From: JAKAGZ01 sp964412105
GTDB lineage: Bacteria > Bacteroidota > Ignavibacteria > Ignavibacteriales > Ignavibacteriaceae
Length of the DNA stretch: 57,227 nt
Direction of reading: 5' to 3'
Assembly: GCA_964412105.1 (NCBI GenBank)
Contig: CAYPNM010000019.1
Coordinates: 1 to 57,227, forward strand
The notes below the pieces were generated by a model, which was not told the origin of the DNA, did not search any database, and saw only the letters and a list, made by a program, of their open reading frames with translations. Positions 42,414 to 51,478 of this stretch are shown here, in pieces. Numbering within the stretch: position 1 is the first letter of the stretch; each line of letters starts with the position of its first letter. The translations under genes were made by a program, and so were the position numbers.

Positions 42414-42445
42414 CAAATATAGAGGCTGATTGAAAGAGTATCAAA
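42414..42445 (-). promoter_or_regulatory. Bacteroidetes-type promoter for the cytochrome c gene
   Basis: On the minus strand TTTG (42445-42442) precedes TATATTTG (42421-42414) by exactly 20 nt. Transcription would start about 25-30 nt before the ATG at 42381. This is one of the best matches in the window. Confidence 0.55.
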
Positions 42446-42535
42446 TTAAGTTCGGAAAAATCTTATTGTTCTAATAATCGATTTTGAAATAAAAAATCTA
42501 AAGATAATTTTTAGCATATCTCTGCAGGTTCATTG

Positions 42536-43267
42536 TTATTTAATTATAAATGAAGCATTTACAACGGCCGTAATTTCCTTATCAATCGAACTAAGGTCAT
42601 TTATTCCATAATCCGAAACCTGGTTGGAAAGACGCGGCGTAATTTGAATGACACCCATTTTTGCGTCCCTTAACGGACCTATTTCACGGTCGGTTGCTTG
42701 TGCAATTTTTTCAGCCCGCGTTTTTGCATCCTTTGCTGCTGCAGCCTGGATCTCAATTTTTAGATCAGCAAGCTTGGTGTAGTGATATTCCGGCATATCA
42801 AGTCGCAGATTTACTCCGCGCTCAACAACTGAAGGAAGATCAAGTGAAATAGCTTTAATTTTTTGAACATCAGTTGAATTGAACTGAAATCTTTGGCTGT
42901 AAGTGTATCCGCGTATTATGTTTGTGGTATAACCATTTGCTCCCATCTGATAAAGCGGATAACTGTTTATCATTTGCAGGTCAATTTTATCTTTTGGAAA
43001 TCCCCTTGATGAAAGATAATCCAGCAGCAATGGAATTTGTCTTTGTAACTCTTTGTAAGCAGCTTCAGCCGTGGTTCCTTCAACTGAAACTGTTCCCTTA
43101 ATTACGCCAAGGTCTGATACAATTTCTCTTTTTGCTGATCCTGTTACATTTATAACCTGGTTTGAGTTGTAATTTGATTTCCAAGTAAATACAAATATTA
43201 TGACTCCTAAGAGAAAACTAGCGCTTAAAATTGCAAACGGGATTGTATTATTGCTTTTATTTTCCAT
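42536..43267 (-). CDS. SIMPL-domain (DUF541) protein
   Basis: The 243-residue protein has an N-terminal membrane anchor (about 10-28) and an extracytoplasmic SIMPL domain: INVTGSAKREIVSDLGVIKG opens it, and AAAKDAKTRAEKIAQATDREIG near 183-204 is the conserved helix followed by the final strand VVNASFIIK. Family members (YggE in E. coli, BP26 in Brucella) form oligomeric channel-like shells and are linked to oxidative stress, but the activity is unknown. It diverges from the DUF255 gene across 112 bp of almost pure A-T sequence. Confidence 0.85.
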   Translation of the reverse strand: MENKSNNTIPFAILSASFLLGVIIFVFTWKSNYNSNQVINVTGSAKREIVSDLGVIKGTVSVEGTTAEAAYKELQRQIPLLLDYLSSRGFPKDKIDLQMINSYPLYQMGANGYTTNIIRGYTYSQRFQFNSTDVQKIKAISLDLPSVVERGVNLRLDMPEYHYTKLADLKIEIQAAAAKDAKTRAEKIAQATDREIGPLRDAKMGVIQITPRLSNQVSDYGINDLSSIDKEITAVVNASFIIK

Positions 43268-43379
43268 AATATTTTATTATTAGTTTAAGTAATTATAATT
43301 ATTAAAAGATAAATTATTAAAAATTATAATAATTACAATATAGCTTATTCTTATATTTATTTGAAAAAGTAATTGTTTT

Positions 43380-45449
43380 ATGCCCCAAAACAGATTAGCA
43401 AAAGAAAAAAGTCCTTATTTGCTGCAGCACGCAGATAATCCTGTTAACTGGTATCCCTGGTGTGATGAAGCTTTTGAAAAAGCAAAGCGTGAAGACAAAC
43501 CGATTTTTCTTTCAATAGGATATTCAACCTGTCATTGGTGCCACGTAATGGCACATGAATCGTTTGAAGATATTAATATAGCTTCCCTTATGAATGAAGT
43601 CTTTGTATCAATTAAAGTTGACAGGGAAGAAAGACCTGATATAGACGGAATTTACATGACAGTTTGCCAGATGATAACAGGCAGCGGTGGCTGGCCCTTG
43701 ACAATTATAATGACTCCAGATAAAAAGCCCTTCTTTGCCGGGACATATTTTCCCCCGAGTAGTAGATTTGGAAGAGCTGGTATGCTTGATATTATTCCTC
43801 AAATAAAAAATTACTGGCTGAACAAGAGAGAAGAAATGCTAAATTCTGCTGAAAAAATTTCATCAGCTCTTGCGAAGACTACTTTGGGAAATAGGGGAAG
43901 TCTGTTAACTGTGGATGTATTTCACAAAGCATTTAACGATCTCAAGCGGAGGTTTGATTCTGAACATGGCGGTTTTAGTCAAGCTCCTAAATTTCCCACG
44001 CCGCACAATTTACTATTTTTATTAAGATACTGGAAAAGGACAGGAAATATTGAAGCATTGGAAATGGTGCAGAAAACATTAACGGAAATGAGAATGGGAG
44101 GAATTTATGACCAATTGGGATATGGATTTCACAGATATTCGACGGATGAACAATGGCTGGTTCCTCATTTTGAAAAAATGCTCTATGACCAAGCACTTTT
44201 AATACTGGCGTACATTGAAGTTTATCAGATTACAAATAGCATTTTGTTTAAAAAGACATCGGAGCAAATTTTAGAATATATTCTTCGGGATATGACTTCG
44301 CCGGAAGGGGGATTTTATTCTGCGGAAGATGCCGACAGCGAAGGAGAAGAAGGGCGATTTTATCTATGGAATGCTGATGATTTAAGGGAAATACTGAATG
44401 ACGATGCGGAATTATTTATTAAAGTTTTTAATTGTGCAAAAGATGGAAACTGGATTGATCAGGCGAAGGGAAGCGCACCTGGTACTAATATTCTACATTT
44501 GAAAGAATCGTTACAAAAACTCTCAAAACAATTTGAAATTCCTGAAAAAAATATTGAAAATAAAATGGAGATCGCACGCGAAAAACTATTTAAGGCTCGT
44601 GAAAAAAGAATTCATCCCCACAAAGATGATAAAATATTAACAGACTGGAACGGTCTTGTAATCTCAGCTTTGTCAAAAGCCGCAAGGATTTTTGATAAAA
44701 AGAAATATTCTGATGCTGCTGAGATAGCTGTAAAGTTTATAGAAAAACATTTATTTCCAGATAAAGAAAGATTGCTTCATAGATATAGAGCAGGAGAATC
44801 GGGACTTCCAGCACAAATTGATGATTATGCATTTATGATTTCGGGTCTATTGGATTTGTATGAAACTGTTTTTAAGGTGGAATATCTTAAACTGGCTCTC
44901 TGTTTGCAGGAAATACAACTAAATCATTATTGGGATAATGAAAACGGGGGATTCTTCTATACAAGTGATGATGCTGAAATATTGCTTATACGACAGAAAG
45001 AAATTTATGATGGTGCAATCCCATCCGGTAATTCGGTTTCATTGTCGAATTTATTGCGTTTTGGCAGAATCACAGGAAATTCTGATTTTGAGGATAAAGC
45101 TGAAAAGCTGATAAAAGCTTTTTCGGTGCAAGTTGCAAATTCTCCGATGGCATTTTCTCAATTTCTAATTGGAGTTGATTTTGCAATAGGACCTACGAAA
45201 GAAATTGTTGTTGTCGGAAATATCAATAACGCAGATACACAAAAAATGCTAAATTTGCTCAGCAAGAAATTTATTCCCAACAAAGTTCTCTTGTTAAAAG
45301 ATCCCAATAAACCAGAAATAACTGAAGTGGCAGAGTTTACTAAAACTCAAAATATGGTAAAGGAAAAATCTACAGTATATATTTGTGAAAATTATAATTG
45401 TAAAATGCCTATAAATGATTTAGGCGAGCTTGACAAGTTATTGAAATAA
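43380..45449 (+). CDS. DUF255 thioredoxin-domain protein (YyaL/SSP411 family)
   Basis: A conserved 689-residue cytosolic protein. It starts with a thioredoxin-like domain whose opening, RLAKEKSPYLLQHADNPVNW, is the family hallmark, with Cys51-x-x-Cys54 in YSTCHWCHVMAHESF. Residues from about 190 form an (alpha/alpha)6 barrel like that of glycoside hydrolases or N-acyl glucosamine epimerases (GGFSQAPKFPTPH, YSAEDADSEGEEG, TDWNGL). The true reaction is not known. A Lys-rich small protein gene starts 12 bp after its stop, and a glycosyltransferase after that. Confidence 0.92.
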   Translation: MPQNRLAKEKSPYLLQHADNPVNWYPWCDEAFEKAKREDKPIFLSIGYSTCHWCHVMAHESFEDINIASLMNEVFVSIKVDREERPDIDGIYMTVCQMITGSGGWPLTIIMTPDKKPFFAGTYFPPSSRFGRAGMLDIIPQIKNYWLNKREEMLNSAEKISSALAKTTLGNRGSLLTVDVFHKAFNDLKRRFDSEHGGFSQAPKFPTPHNLLFLLRYWKRTGNIEALEMVQKTLTEMRMGGIYDQLGYGFHRYSTDEQWLVPHFEKMLYDQALLILAYIEVYQITNSILFKKTSEQILEYILRDMTSPEGGFYSAEDADSEGEEGRFYLWNADDLREILNDDAELFIKVFNCAKDGNWIDQAKGSAPGTNILHLKESLQKLSKQFEIPEKNIENKMEIAREKLFKAREKRIHPHKDDKILTDWNGLVISALSKAARIFDKKKYSDAAEIAVKFIEKHLFPDKERLLHRYRAGESGLPAQIDDYAFMISGLLDLYETVFKVEYLKLALCLQEIQLNHYWDNENGGFFYTSDDAEILLIRQKEIYDGAIPSGNSVSLSNLLRFGRITGNSDFEDKAEKLIKAFSVQVANSPMAFSQFLIGVDFAIGPTKEIVVVGNINNADTQKMLNLLSKKFIPNKVLLLKDPNKPEITEVAEFTKTQNMVKEKSTVYICENYNCKMPINDLGELDKLLK

Positions 45450-45461
45450 GAAAATTTTATA

Positions 45462-45617
45462 ATGGGTATTATCAAAAAAAAAATAAAAGTAAAAATTAAA
45501 AAGAAGAAAAAAAGGATTCCTATTCCTCAAAAGCCTCCTAAAGTAATAAGCTCAAAAAAAACCTATAACAGGAAAAAAGAAAAAGAAAAATCCAGAAAAG
45601 AAGGGAGCAAGGAGTAA
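45462..45617 (+). CDS. Lys-rich small basic protein (51 aa), unknown
   Basis: A frame from ATG 45462 to TAA 45617 encodes 51 residues of which 20 are Lys, with a central RIPIPQKPPK segment and a KEKEKSRKEGSKE end. It lacks membrane segments. Its charge suggests binding to nucleic acid or ribosomes, or a disordered tail, but A-rich DNA alone can produce such a frame. It fits exactly between two same-strand genes (12 bp after one, 6 bp before the next), and the glycosyltransferase SD AAGGAG lies inside its last codons, which supports real translation. Confidence 0.5.
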   Translation: MGIIKKKIKVKIKKKKKRIPIPQKPPKVISSKKTYNRKKEKEKSRKEGSKE

Positions 45618-45623
45618 TTAATA

Positions 45624-46433
45624 ATGTCGAAGGCTTCGGTGATAATATCATTTTATAACAGAATTGATTATCTGAAATATGTTCTAGCTGGGTTTGAAAG
45701 ACAATCCTTTCGTGATTTCGAAATTATTATTGCGGATGATGGTTCAAGTGAAAAAATTGTTGAAGAGCTCGAAAAGATTTCAATTAAAATATCTTATCCA
45801 TTAATTCATGTATGGCATGAAGATAAAGGATTTCGAAAAAATAAAATCCTGAATAGAGCAATAACTTCTTCTAATACGGATTACTTAATTTTTATTGATG
45901 GCGACTGTATACCACATAAGGAGTTTGTTAAGGAGCATTTAATTTATTCTAATATGGGAAAATGTCTCACTGGCAGAAGAGTAAATCTTTCAGAAAAAAT
46001 CACAGGATATTTGTCTGTTGAAAAAATAAGGAACGGATATCTTGAATATAAAACATTTAAATTGATAGTTGATGGTCTTTGGGGAATGTCAGATAATGTG
46101 GAGAGAGGGTTTTATATTAAAAACAAATTTATTCGCCACATTCTAAATAAGAAAAAGAGAGGGATACTTGGCTGCAATTTTTCTATTCATAAAAGGGACT
46201 TGCTAGCCATTAATGGATTTGACGAACGATATGAGCTTCCTTCTGTTGGGGAAGACAGCGATGTTCAATACAGACTTGAGTTATTAAAAATGGAAGTGGT
46301 CTCATTAAGTAACATTGCTGTGCAATATCATTTATATCATAAGCTTCAGGAAAGACCTCAAAAAAACCTCGATTTATTTACAGAAATCAAAGAAAATGCG
46401 CTTTTTTACACTCCTTTTGGAATTAATCAATAA
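45624..46433 (+). CDS. Glycosyltransferase family 2
   Basis: A cytosolic or membrane-associated GT-A enzyme of 269 residues that transfers a sugar from a nucleotide donor. The opening VIISFYNRIDYLKYVLAGFERQSF, the IADDGS (Asp38-Asp39) motif, the metal-binding FIDGDCIPH near 93 and the acceptor-side GEDSD followed by YRL are typical of the glycosyltransferase 2 group that also contains galactosyltransferase-like members with a C-terminal Glyco_transf_7C part (GCNFSIHKRDLLAINGFDE). There are no transmembrane helices. The donor and acceptor are unknown; the nucleotide-sugar block at 2847-7624 could supply the donor. It follows the Lys-rich frame by 6 bp. Confidence 0.88.
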   Translation: MSKASVIISFYNRIDYLKYVLAGFERQSFRDFEIIIADDGSSEKIVEELEKISIKISYPLIHVWHEDKGFRKNKILNRAITSSNTDYLIFIDGDCIPHKEFVKEHLIYSNMGKCLTGRRVNLSEKITGYLSVEKIRNGYLEYKTFKLIVDGLWGMSDNVERGFYIKNKFIRHILNKKKRGILGCNFSIHKRDLLAINGFDERYELPSVGEDSDVQYRLELLKMEVVSLSNIAVQYHLYHKLQERPQKNLDLFTEIKENALFYTPFGINQ

Positions 46434-46449
46434 AAGCTATTTAATATTA

Positions 46450-46480
46450 TTGCTTTGAATAGCTCCTGGCCTTATATTTG
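46450..46480 (+). promoter_or_regulatory. Bacteroidetes-type promoter for the Lrp-like regulator and glnA
   Basis: TTG at 46450-46452 (within TTATTG) is followed after exactly 20 nt by TATATTTG at 46473-46480. The transcript would start near 46486, 36 nt before the regulator ATG. Its hexamer TTATTG and spacing are the same as at mgtE. Confidence 0.5.
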
Positions 46481-46521
46481 AAGCCATATTTTAAATATAG
46501 CCTAAATAAGTAAGGTAATAA

Positions 46522-46968
46522 ATGCTAGATGACTTAGATATTAAGATATTAAATATACTACAAAAGGGAGCCAGGACAAAAAGAAACGAGATAGCCGAGA
46601 AAGTGGGTTTATCTCTTCCATCAGTCAGCGAAAGACTAAACAAACTGGAAGAGAAAGGATTTATACAAGGTTACTTTACCAAATTAAACAGGAAGGCTTT
46701 CGGATATGATATTCTAGCATATGTTTTTGTTACAATGGAATCTTCAAAGCATTATAAAACTTTATTAATTAAAGCTGAAAAGATTCCTGAAATAATTGAA
46801 TGTCATTCGGTCCTTGGTGAAGGTTCACACCTGCTGAAAATTATTGCGAAGAATACTGAGTCTCTTGAAAAATTGCTTGGAGAGATTCAATCCTGGCCAG
46901 GGGTTATCTCTTCAAAGACAACCTTTATTTTATCAACAACAAAAGAAACGACGGAAATAAAAATTTAA
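46522..46968 (+). CDS. Lrp/AsnC-family transcriptional regulator
   Basis: A 148-residue DNA-binding protein that usually forms octamers and responds to amino acids. The N-terminal winged helix-turn-helix (DLDIKILNILQKGARTKRNE through SLPSVSERLNKLEEKGFIQGY) occupies about 1-55 and the RAM ligand-binding domain about 65-145 (VTMESSKHYK, CHSVLGEGSHLLKI, PGVISSKTTFIL). glnA begins 37 bp after its stop on the same strand, so it probably controls nitrogen assimilation and its own transcript. That is inferred from position. Confidence 0.92.
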   Translation: MLDDLDIKILNILQKGARTKRNEIAEKVGLSLPSVSERLNKLEEKGFIQGYFTKLNRKAFGYDILAYVFVTMESSKHYKTLLIKAEKIPEIIECHSVLGEGSHLLKIIAKNTESLEKLLGEIQSWPGVISSKTTFILSTTKETTEIKI

Positions 46969-47005
46969 TTAATCATTAATCATCAAACAAAAGGCAAGGT
47001 ATAAT

Positions 47006-48433
47006 ATGGCAAAAACAGCTTCCCCAGTTGATAATATCCTGAAGTTCATTAAGAATAACGGGATAAAATTTGTTGATCTTAAATTTATGGACTTTCCCGG
47101 TCAGTGGCAGCATTTTACTGTACCGACTAAGCAACTTGATGCGGGTTCATTTGAAGATGGATTTGGATTTGACGGATCCTCTATCCGCGGATGGAAAGCA
47201 ATTAATGAAAGCGATATGCTTATTATTCCGGATGCAAACACAATGTTTGTTGATTCGTTTATCAAGCCACCAACAATAAGTTTAATTTGTGATGTATATG
47301 AACCGGCTACAAAGGAAAAATATACCCGGTGCCCAAGAAGCATATCTCAAAAAGCAGCTGCCTATTTGAACTCTACAGGGATAGCAGATACGGTATATTA
47401 TGGGCCGGAAGCTGAGTTCTTTATATTCGATGATGTAAGGTTTGATTCTAAACCTAATGGCAGTTTCTATTTTGTTGATTCAAATGAAGGTAGGTGGAAC
47501 AGTGGTAGGGAAGAAAATCCCAATCTTGGTTATAAGCCAAGATATAAAGAAGGATATTTCCCCGTTCCTCCAACTGATTCACTAGTTGATCTTAGGAACG
47601 AAATGGTTGTTAATCTTATGGAGGCAGGCATAGACGTTGAAGCCCAGCATCATGAAGTGGCCAGTGGCGGACAATGCGAAATAGATTTAAAGTTTCAACC
47701 TTTAGTAAAAGCTGCTGATCAACTATTGTTATTTAAGTATATTGTTAAAAACACTGCAAAGAGGAACAATAAAACAGTTACTTATATGCCTAAACCGATT
47801 TTTGGCGATAACGGAAGCGGAATGCATGTTCATACCAGTCTCTGGAAAAAAGGGAAACCTCTTTTTGCCGGATCTGGCTATGCGGGATTAAGTGAAACCG
47901 GTTTATATTTCATTGGCGGAATTTTGAAACATGCTGCTTCACTTCTTGCATTTACTAATCCAACGACTAATTCCTATAAAAGACTCGTTCCCGGATTTGA
48001 AGCACCGGTTAATCTTGCTTACTCTCAGAGAAACAGAAGTGCTTCAGTAAGGATTCCTATGTACTCATCCAGCCCTAAAGCAAAGAGGGTTGAGTTTCGT
48101 TGTCCCGATCCGTCATGTAATCCATACCTGGCTTTTTCTGCAATGCTTATGGCCGGGCTTGATGGGGTAATAAACAGAATTGATCCCGGTGAACCACTGG
48201 ATAAAGATATTTATGATATGTCACCAGAAGAATTAAAAGACGTTCCTTCAACTCCAGGCAGTTTAAAAGAAGCACTAAAAGCCCTGGCAAATGATCATGA
48301 ATATTTAATGAAAGGTGATGTGTTCACTGAGGACGTGATTGAAACCTGGATAAAATATAAGACTGATAAAGAAATAAAACCAATGGCTCTTCAACCACAT
48401 CCCTATGAATTCAACTTGTACTATGATGTGTAG
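47006..48433 (+). CDS. glnA: Glutamine synthetase type I
   Basis: GlnA forms glutamine from glutamate, ammonia and ATP as a dodecamer. The beta-grasp domain with DFPGQWQHFTVP and GFGFDGSSIRGW is at the N-terminus, the catalytic domain carries GPEAEFFIF, HHEVASGGQCEID, NGSGMHVHTSLWKKG, PGFEAPVNLAYS-QRNRSASVRIP and the glutamate-binding NRSASVRIP. Tyr403 in KDIYDMSPEE lies where GSI-beta enzymes are adenylylated, although the surrounding Leu-Pro residues differ. The 475 residues are complete. It is co-transcribed with the Lrp-like regulator and ends at a strong terminator. Confidence 0.96.
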   Translation: MAKTASPVDNILKFIKNNGIKFVDLKFMDFPGQWQHFTVPTKQLDAGSFEDGFGFDGSSIRGWKAINESDMLIIPDANTMFVDSFIKPPTISLICDVYEPATKEKYTRCPRSISQKAAAYLNSTGIADTVYYGPEAEFFIFDDVRFDSKPNGSFYFVDSNEGRWNSGREENPNLGYKPRYKEGYFPVPPTDSLVDLRNEMVVNLMEAGIDVEAQHHEVASGGQCEIDLKFQPLVKAADQLLLFKYIVKNTAKRNNKTVTYMPKPIFGDNGSGMHVHTSLWKKGKPLFAGSGYAGLSETGLYFIGGILKHAASLLAFTNPTTNSYKRLVPGFEAPVNLAYSQRNRSASVRIPMYSSSPKAKRVEFRCPDPSCNPYLAFSAMLMAGLDGVINRIDPGEPLDKDIYDMSPEELKDVPSTPGSLKEALKALANDHEYLMKGDVFTEDVIETWIKYKTDKEIKPMALQPHPYEFNLYYDV

Positions 48434-48456
48434 GATATAATTGATGAGGTAGGTCT

Positions 48457-48486
48457 AAAGGCGGGGTTATCCCGCCTTTTTTATTT
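48457..48486 (+). terminator. Intrinsic terminator after glnA
   Basis: AAAGGCGGG (48457-48465) pairs perfectly with CCCGCCTTT (48471-48479) around a 5-nt loop and runs into TTTTTTATTT. It is a textbook terminator. Confidence 0.93.
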
Positions 48487-48594
48487 ATAACTTTTTTCAT
48501 TAACTTTAAATACTAACCTCAAGACTGATTCCGAAAGAAAGAAAAAATTTCCCTAAATTTATGGAATAAAGGATTCCATTTAACATTGTTCTAA

Positions 48595-49491
48595 TTATAA
48601 TGAATATTCTATTTGAATTGATGGTGAGAACAGTACACTGCTAGATTTTGAATGCATTTCCATTTCAAGTAATATTCTGCTTCCGGCCAAAATCCGTGCA
48701 TTATCCGACAAATTAAAATATAGTCCGGGATAAATATTTAGAAACTTTGCTGTATATGATAAATTAGTATTATTAATCACACCGATAGGAAATGGAATTA
48801 AGACATAATAACCCTCATCGAAGTTGCCAGGATTGTAATCCAGTATCGTTTGTCCAAAGTAACCCAAATTCAGGAAATAATTAATAAACCGATCTTTATT
48901 TATTGAATTTAATGTTAAGGATATATAAAAATTATTGCTTGTACAATCACCGATATCGTGAAAGTAATAAGTGTTGCTAGTACTTCCGAATAAGGAGGTC
49001 GTTGTTTCTTCTACTGTTGAGTGTGCATCATAAGTAAATTTGTTAAATAATAATCCTCCATCTATCCGGAATCCAATATTTCCACCATTACTTATGATTG
49101 CTAAACCGACACTTCCTCTGGGATTATTATTTCTGGTCAGACTGACTGATCCGGTAAACGAAAAAGACTTCGAGAGCGGTAATTCCAGATTCAATCCCCC
49201 GCTCATACCTGATATTTCCCAAGATAAATTATTTGCACCGGTGGTAAGCCCTGAGGCTCTCACAGATCCATTTAGAGTACCTGCAGTATTTGCTTCAAAA
49301 TGAGGTGAAACCACAAAATGACCGAGGTTCTGATCGCCGGTTAGAAAGACAGGAGGACAATTAATTGGGCCTTTTACTTTTCCATCACGCAGAATAGCTT
49401 CTCTTGTTATAGTACACGACTGGAGCATGAAAGCTGCAAATATTAAAATAAAAGCAGCTAATAATACTTTTATTAAATGAATGGGCCACAT
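48595..49491 (-). CDS. Outer-membrane beta-barrel-like lipoprotein, unknown
   Basis: I do not recognise a family. The N-terminus is a lipoprotein-type signal with lipobox MLQSC (Cys26). The following 270 residues alternate hydrophobic and polar positions with many Asn, Gly, Ser and aromatic residues, as in a small outer-membrane beta-barrel (for example FRIDGGLLFNKFTY, FNLSDNARILAGSRILLEME), and the protein ends in a strand, IQIEYSL. Two Cys in the mature part (NCPP and GDCTSN) might pair. It starts 187 bp after the ArsC-like gene stop and is probably separate. Its gene converges on glnA. Confidence 0.65.
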   Translation of the reverse strand: MWPIHLIKVLLAAFILIFAAFMLQSCTITREAILRDGKVKGPINCPPVFLTGDQNLGHFVVSPHFEANTAGTLNGSVRASGLTTGANNLSWEISGMSGGLNLELPLSKSFSFTGSVSLTRNNNPRGSVGLAIISNGGNIGFRIDGGLLFNKFTYDAHSTVEETTTSLFGSTSNTYYFHDIGDCTSNNFYISLTLNSINKDRFINYFLNLGYFGQTILDYNPGNFDEGYYVLIPFPIGVINNTNLSYTAKFLNIYPGLYFNLSDNARILAGSRILLEMEMHSKSSSVLFSPSIQIEYSL

Positions 49492-49678
49492 AAATCCCCC
49501 AACTAATAGGTTAATAATTTAATAAAATTTTAATTCTTAATTAAATTCGGAAGAAAATTTTGAATAATTGTCAAAAAGTTGTAAAAAAAATGTAAAAGGA
49601 TTCACATCTAGCAAATGCAGGCTTTTTATCTGCCAAATTAATTTATATAATGTTCTCCAAAAGAATGGACAACATAGA

Positions 49679-50020
49679 TTAATTAGATTTAATCCATTCT
49701 TTCCAGGTCTCAGGTTGGTAACCAACTGTGGCATTCCCCTCATTTCTGACAATAGGTGTTTTTAACAGTAATGGATCAGATAACAATTCTCCTTCAATTT
49801 CATAAACCATATATTGCAAACCGCGTTTCTGAAATTCCTTTCCCCATTTGTTAATTAATTCTTCGATTGGTACCGATTTGCAAATATTTTCCAGTTCCCC
49901 TTTTGAAATCCCTTTTTCATTCAAATCGCGAAATTGAAAAGGAATTCTTCTTTCTTTAAAAAACCTTTCAGCTTTCCGGGTGTCTCTACACTTTTTCGTG
50001 CCGATAATTTGTATGTTCAT
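49679..50020 (-). CDS. ArsC/Spx-family protein
   Basis: A thioredoxin-fold protein of 113 residues. The N-terminal GTKKCRDTRKAERFF holds a single active Cys11 in a CxxT context, not the CxxC of Spx. The ending LLLKTPIVRNEGNATVGYQPETWKEW is the conserved ArsC/YffB region. It is therefore closer to YffB/ArsC-like reductases than to the Spx regulator; with bshA in the same operon it may use bacillithiol as the thiol partner, which is inference. It starts 12 bp after the rRNA methyltransferase stop and is the last gene of the bshA cluster. Confidence 0.82.
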   Translation of the reverse strand: MNIQIIGTKKCRDTRKAERFFKERRIPFQFRDLNEKGISKGELENICKSVPIEELINKWGKEFQKRGLQYMVYEIEGELLSDPLLLKTPIVRNEGNATVGYQPETWKEWIKSN

Positions 50021-50032
50021 TTTATCTTAGCT

Positions 50033-51469
50033 TTAAAAATCAGTGAAAATTTCCTGTGTCCTTTTTGCTCTGGGAAAGCGACTTTTAATTCCTGCTCCTG
50101 TTATTACAGCAGTTCCCAGTATATAATTTTTGTATTTTATAACGCATTGACCTTCAGTTTTATTTTCCTTTTTTACTACTCCACCCTCAAGGTATTTCTT
50201 TAATTGATCCTGTTCTGTAATCTCATAAATATTATTTTTAATATGATCATGAAATAATTGTGCACCCTGTGTGTGAAGGGCAAGACGATTATTTTTGTCT
50301 ATTACCCCTAGCTTTGTCCCTATTCTCTGAAAATGTCCGGGAAATGGATCTTCCCAATCTCTGCTGACAATAAATATATCGTTTCCTTTTACAAGGTATT
50401 GATATTCCGAAAGTTTTTCTTCAGACAAAGAAAATTCTGTAATGAGATTTTTTATGATAGGTTTTAATTTTCTATTATCTAAATCCAAAAAATTTAAGTC
50501 TTTTTGAAATGGGCTGGTTTGTTCAGGCGGAACTGTTTCCCCAGTCTTTTGCAATTTGACAATAAAGAAACCGTCTGTATCTGCTTCCCAAGGAAGTATT
50601 CTTTTTGCTTTTGATAATTCAGGATTTAATTTAATTCCCCCATAATTTGTAAAAGCCGGATGAGATTTTATCGGAAGATTAATTTCCATAATCTGTACAG
50701 GATATTTATCAATGACTTTATTCATTATTAATTCGTTTTCTTCGATCGTTAAAGTGCAGGTTGAATAAACTATTTCGCCCCCCGTTTTTAGCATTTTAAT
50801 TGCAGCTATTAATAATCTCAATTGCAAATCACCAAGTTTAACCGCTCTTTCAATTGACCACCAATCACTTACTTCATCTTTTTTTTGAATTATGCCAAGT
50901 CCGCTACAGGGTACATCCACGAGAATCTTGTCAAAATGTTCCGCATAATGTTTACTGAGCCATTCTCCTTTTGAGTGGATTACACCTGCATTGGCAATAT
51001 TCATTCTATCCAGATTGTAAACCAGCATTTTAACCCTATCAAGTTGAATTTCGTTGGCAATCAGTGTTCCCCGATTATTCATTAATTCAGCAAGTTCTGT
51101 AGTTTTAGAGCCGGGCGCAGCGCAAAGATCCAGTACCGTTTCGTAAGGTTTCGGATCTAAAATTAAAGGTGGGATCATTGATGAAAGTCCCTGAATATAA
51201 TATTCACCTATAATGTGTTCAATAGTTTTACCTGTGAGTTTTTTACTATCAAGAACTTTTAGAGCGCTATCAATCTTATTTACTGGTGTTGTTTTGATTC
51301 CATATTCTTTAAGCAGATTAGAAGATAATTCTTCGCGGGATGTTTTAAGCCTGTTTGCCCGTAAATATTGAGTTGGTTCTTCATTAATAAATTCAATATA
51401 CGTTTTTGCAGATGCTTCACCGTATAGTGAACTAAGGTATTTATAAATTTTACTGCTGACCGGTAGCAA
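50033..51469 (-). CDS. NOL1/NOP2/Sun-family rRNA (cytosine-C5)-methyltransferase with PUA-like tail
   Basis: This enzyme methylates cytosine in rRNA from SAM, most like RsmF. The Rossmann domain has LDLCAAPGSKTTELAELM, the SAM-contact DVPCSGLGIIQKK with the releasing Cys, and the catalytic Cys in VYSTCTLTIEENE. An N-terminal RNA-binding part precedes it (about 1-90). The C-terminal third, from about 330, is the FAF/PUA-like region of RsmF proteins (DIFIVSRDW, GTKLGVIDK). At 478 residues it is complete. It is 9 bp after the unknown protein gene and 12 bp before the ArsC-like gene. Confidence 0.9.
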   Translation of the reverse strand: MLPVSSKIYKYLSSLYGEASAKTYIEFINEEPTQYLRANRLKTSREELSSNLLKEYGIKTTPVNKIDSALKVLDSKKLTGKTIEHIIGEYYIQGLSSMIPPLILDPKPYETVLDLCAAPGSKTTELAELMNNRGTLIANEIQLDRVKMLVYNLDRMNIANAGVIHSKGEWLSKHYAEHFDKILVDVPCSGLGIIQKKDEVSDWWSIERAVKLGDLQLRLLIAAIKMLKTGGEIVYSTCTLTIEENELIMNKVIDKYPVQIMEINLPIKSHPAFTNYGGIKLNPELSKAKRILPWEADTDGFFIVKLQKTGETVPPEQTSPFQKDLNFLDLDNRKLKPIIKNLITEFSLSEEKLSEYQYLVKGNDIFIVSRDWEDPFPGHFQRIGTKLGVIDKNNRLALHTQGAQLFHDHIKNNIYEITEQDQLKKYLEGGVVKKENKTEGQCVIKYKNYILGTAVITGAGIKSRFPRAKRTQEIFTDF

Positions 51470-51478
51470 TTTTAAATC

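Noticed and set aside
43289..43336. GTAATTAT ... ATAATTAC inverted repeat between the SIMPL and DUF255 genes
   Set aside because: The stretch is almost pure A and T, so such a repeat is expected by chance.
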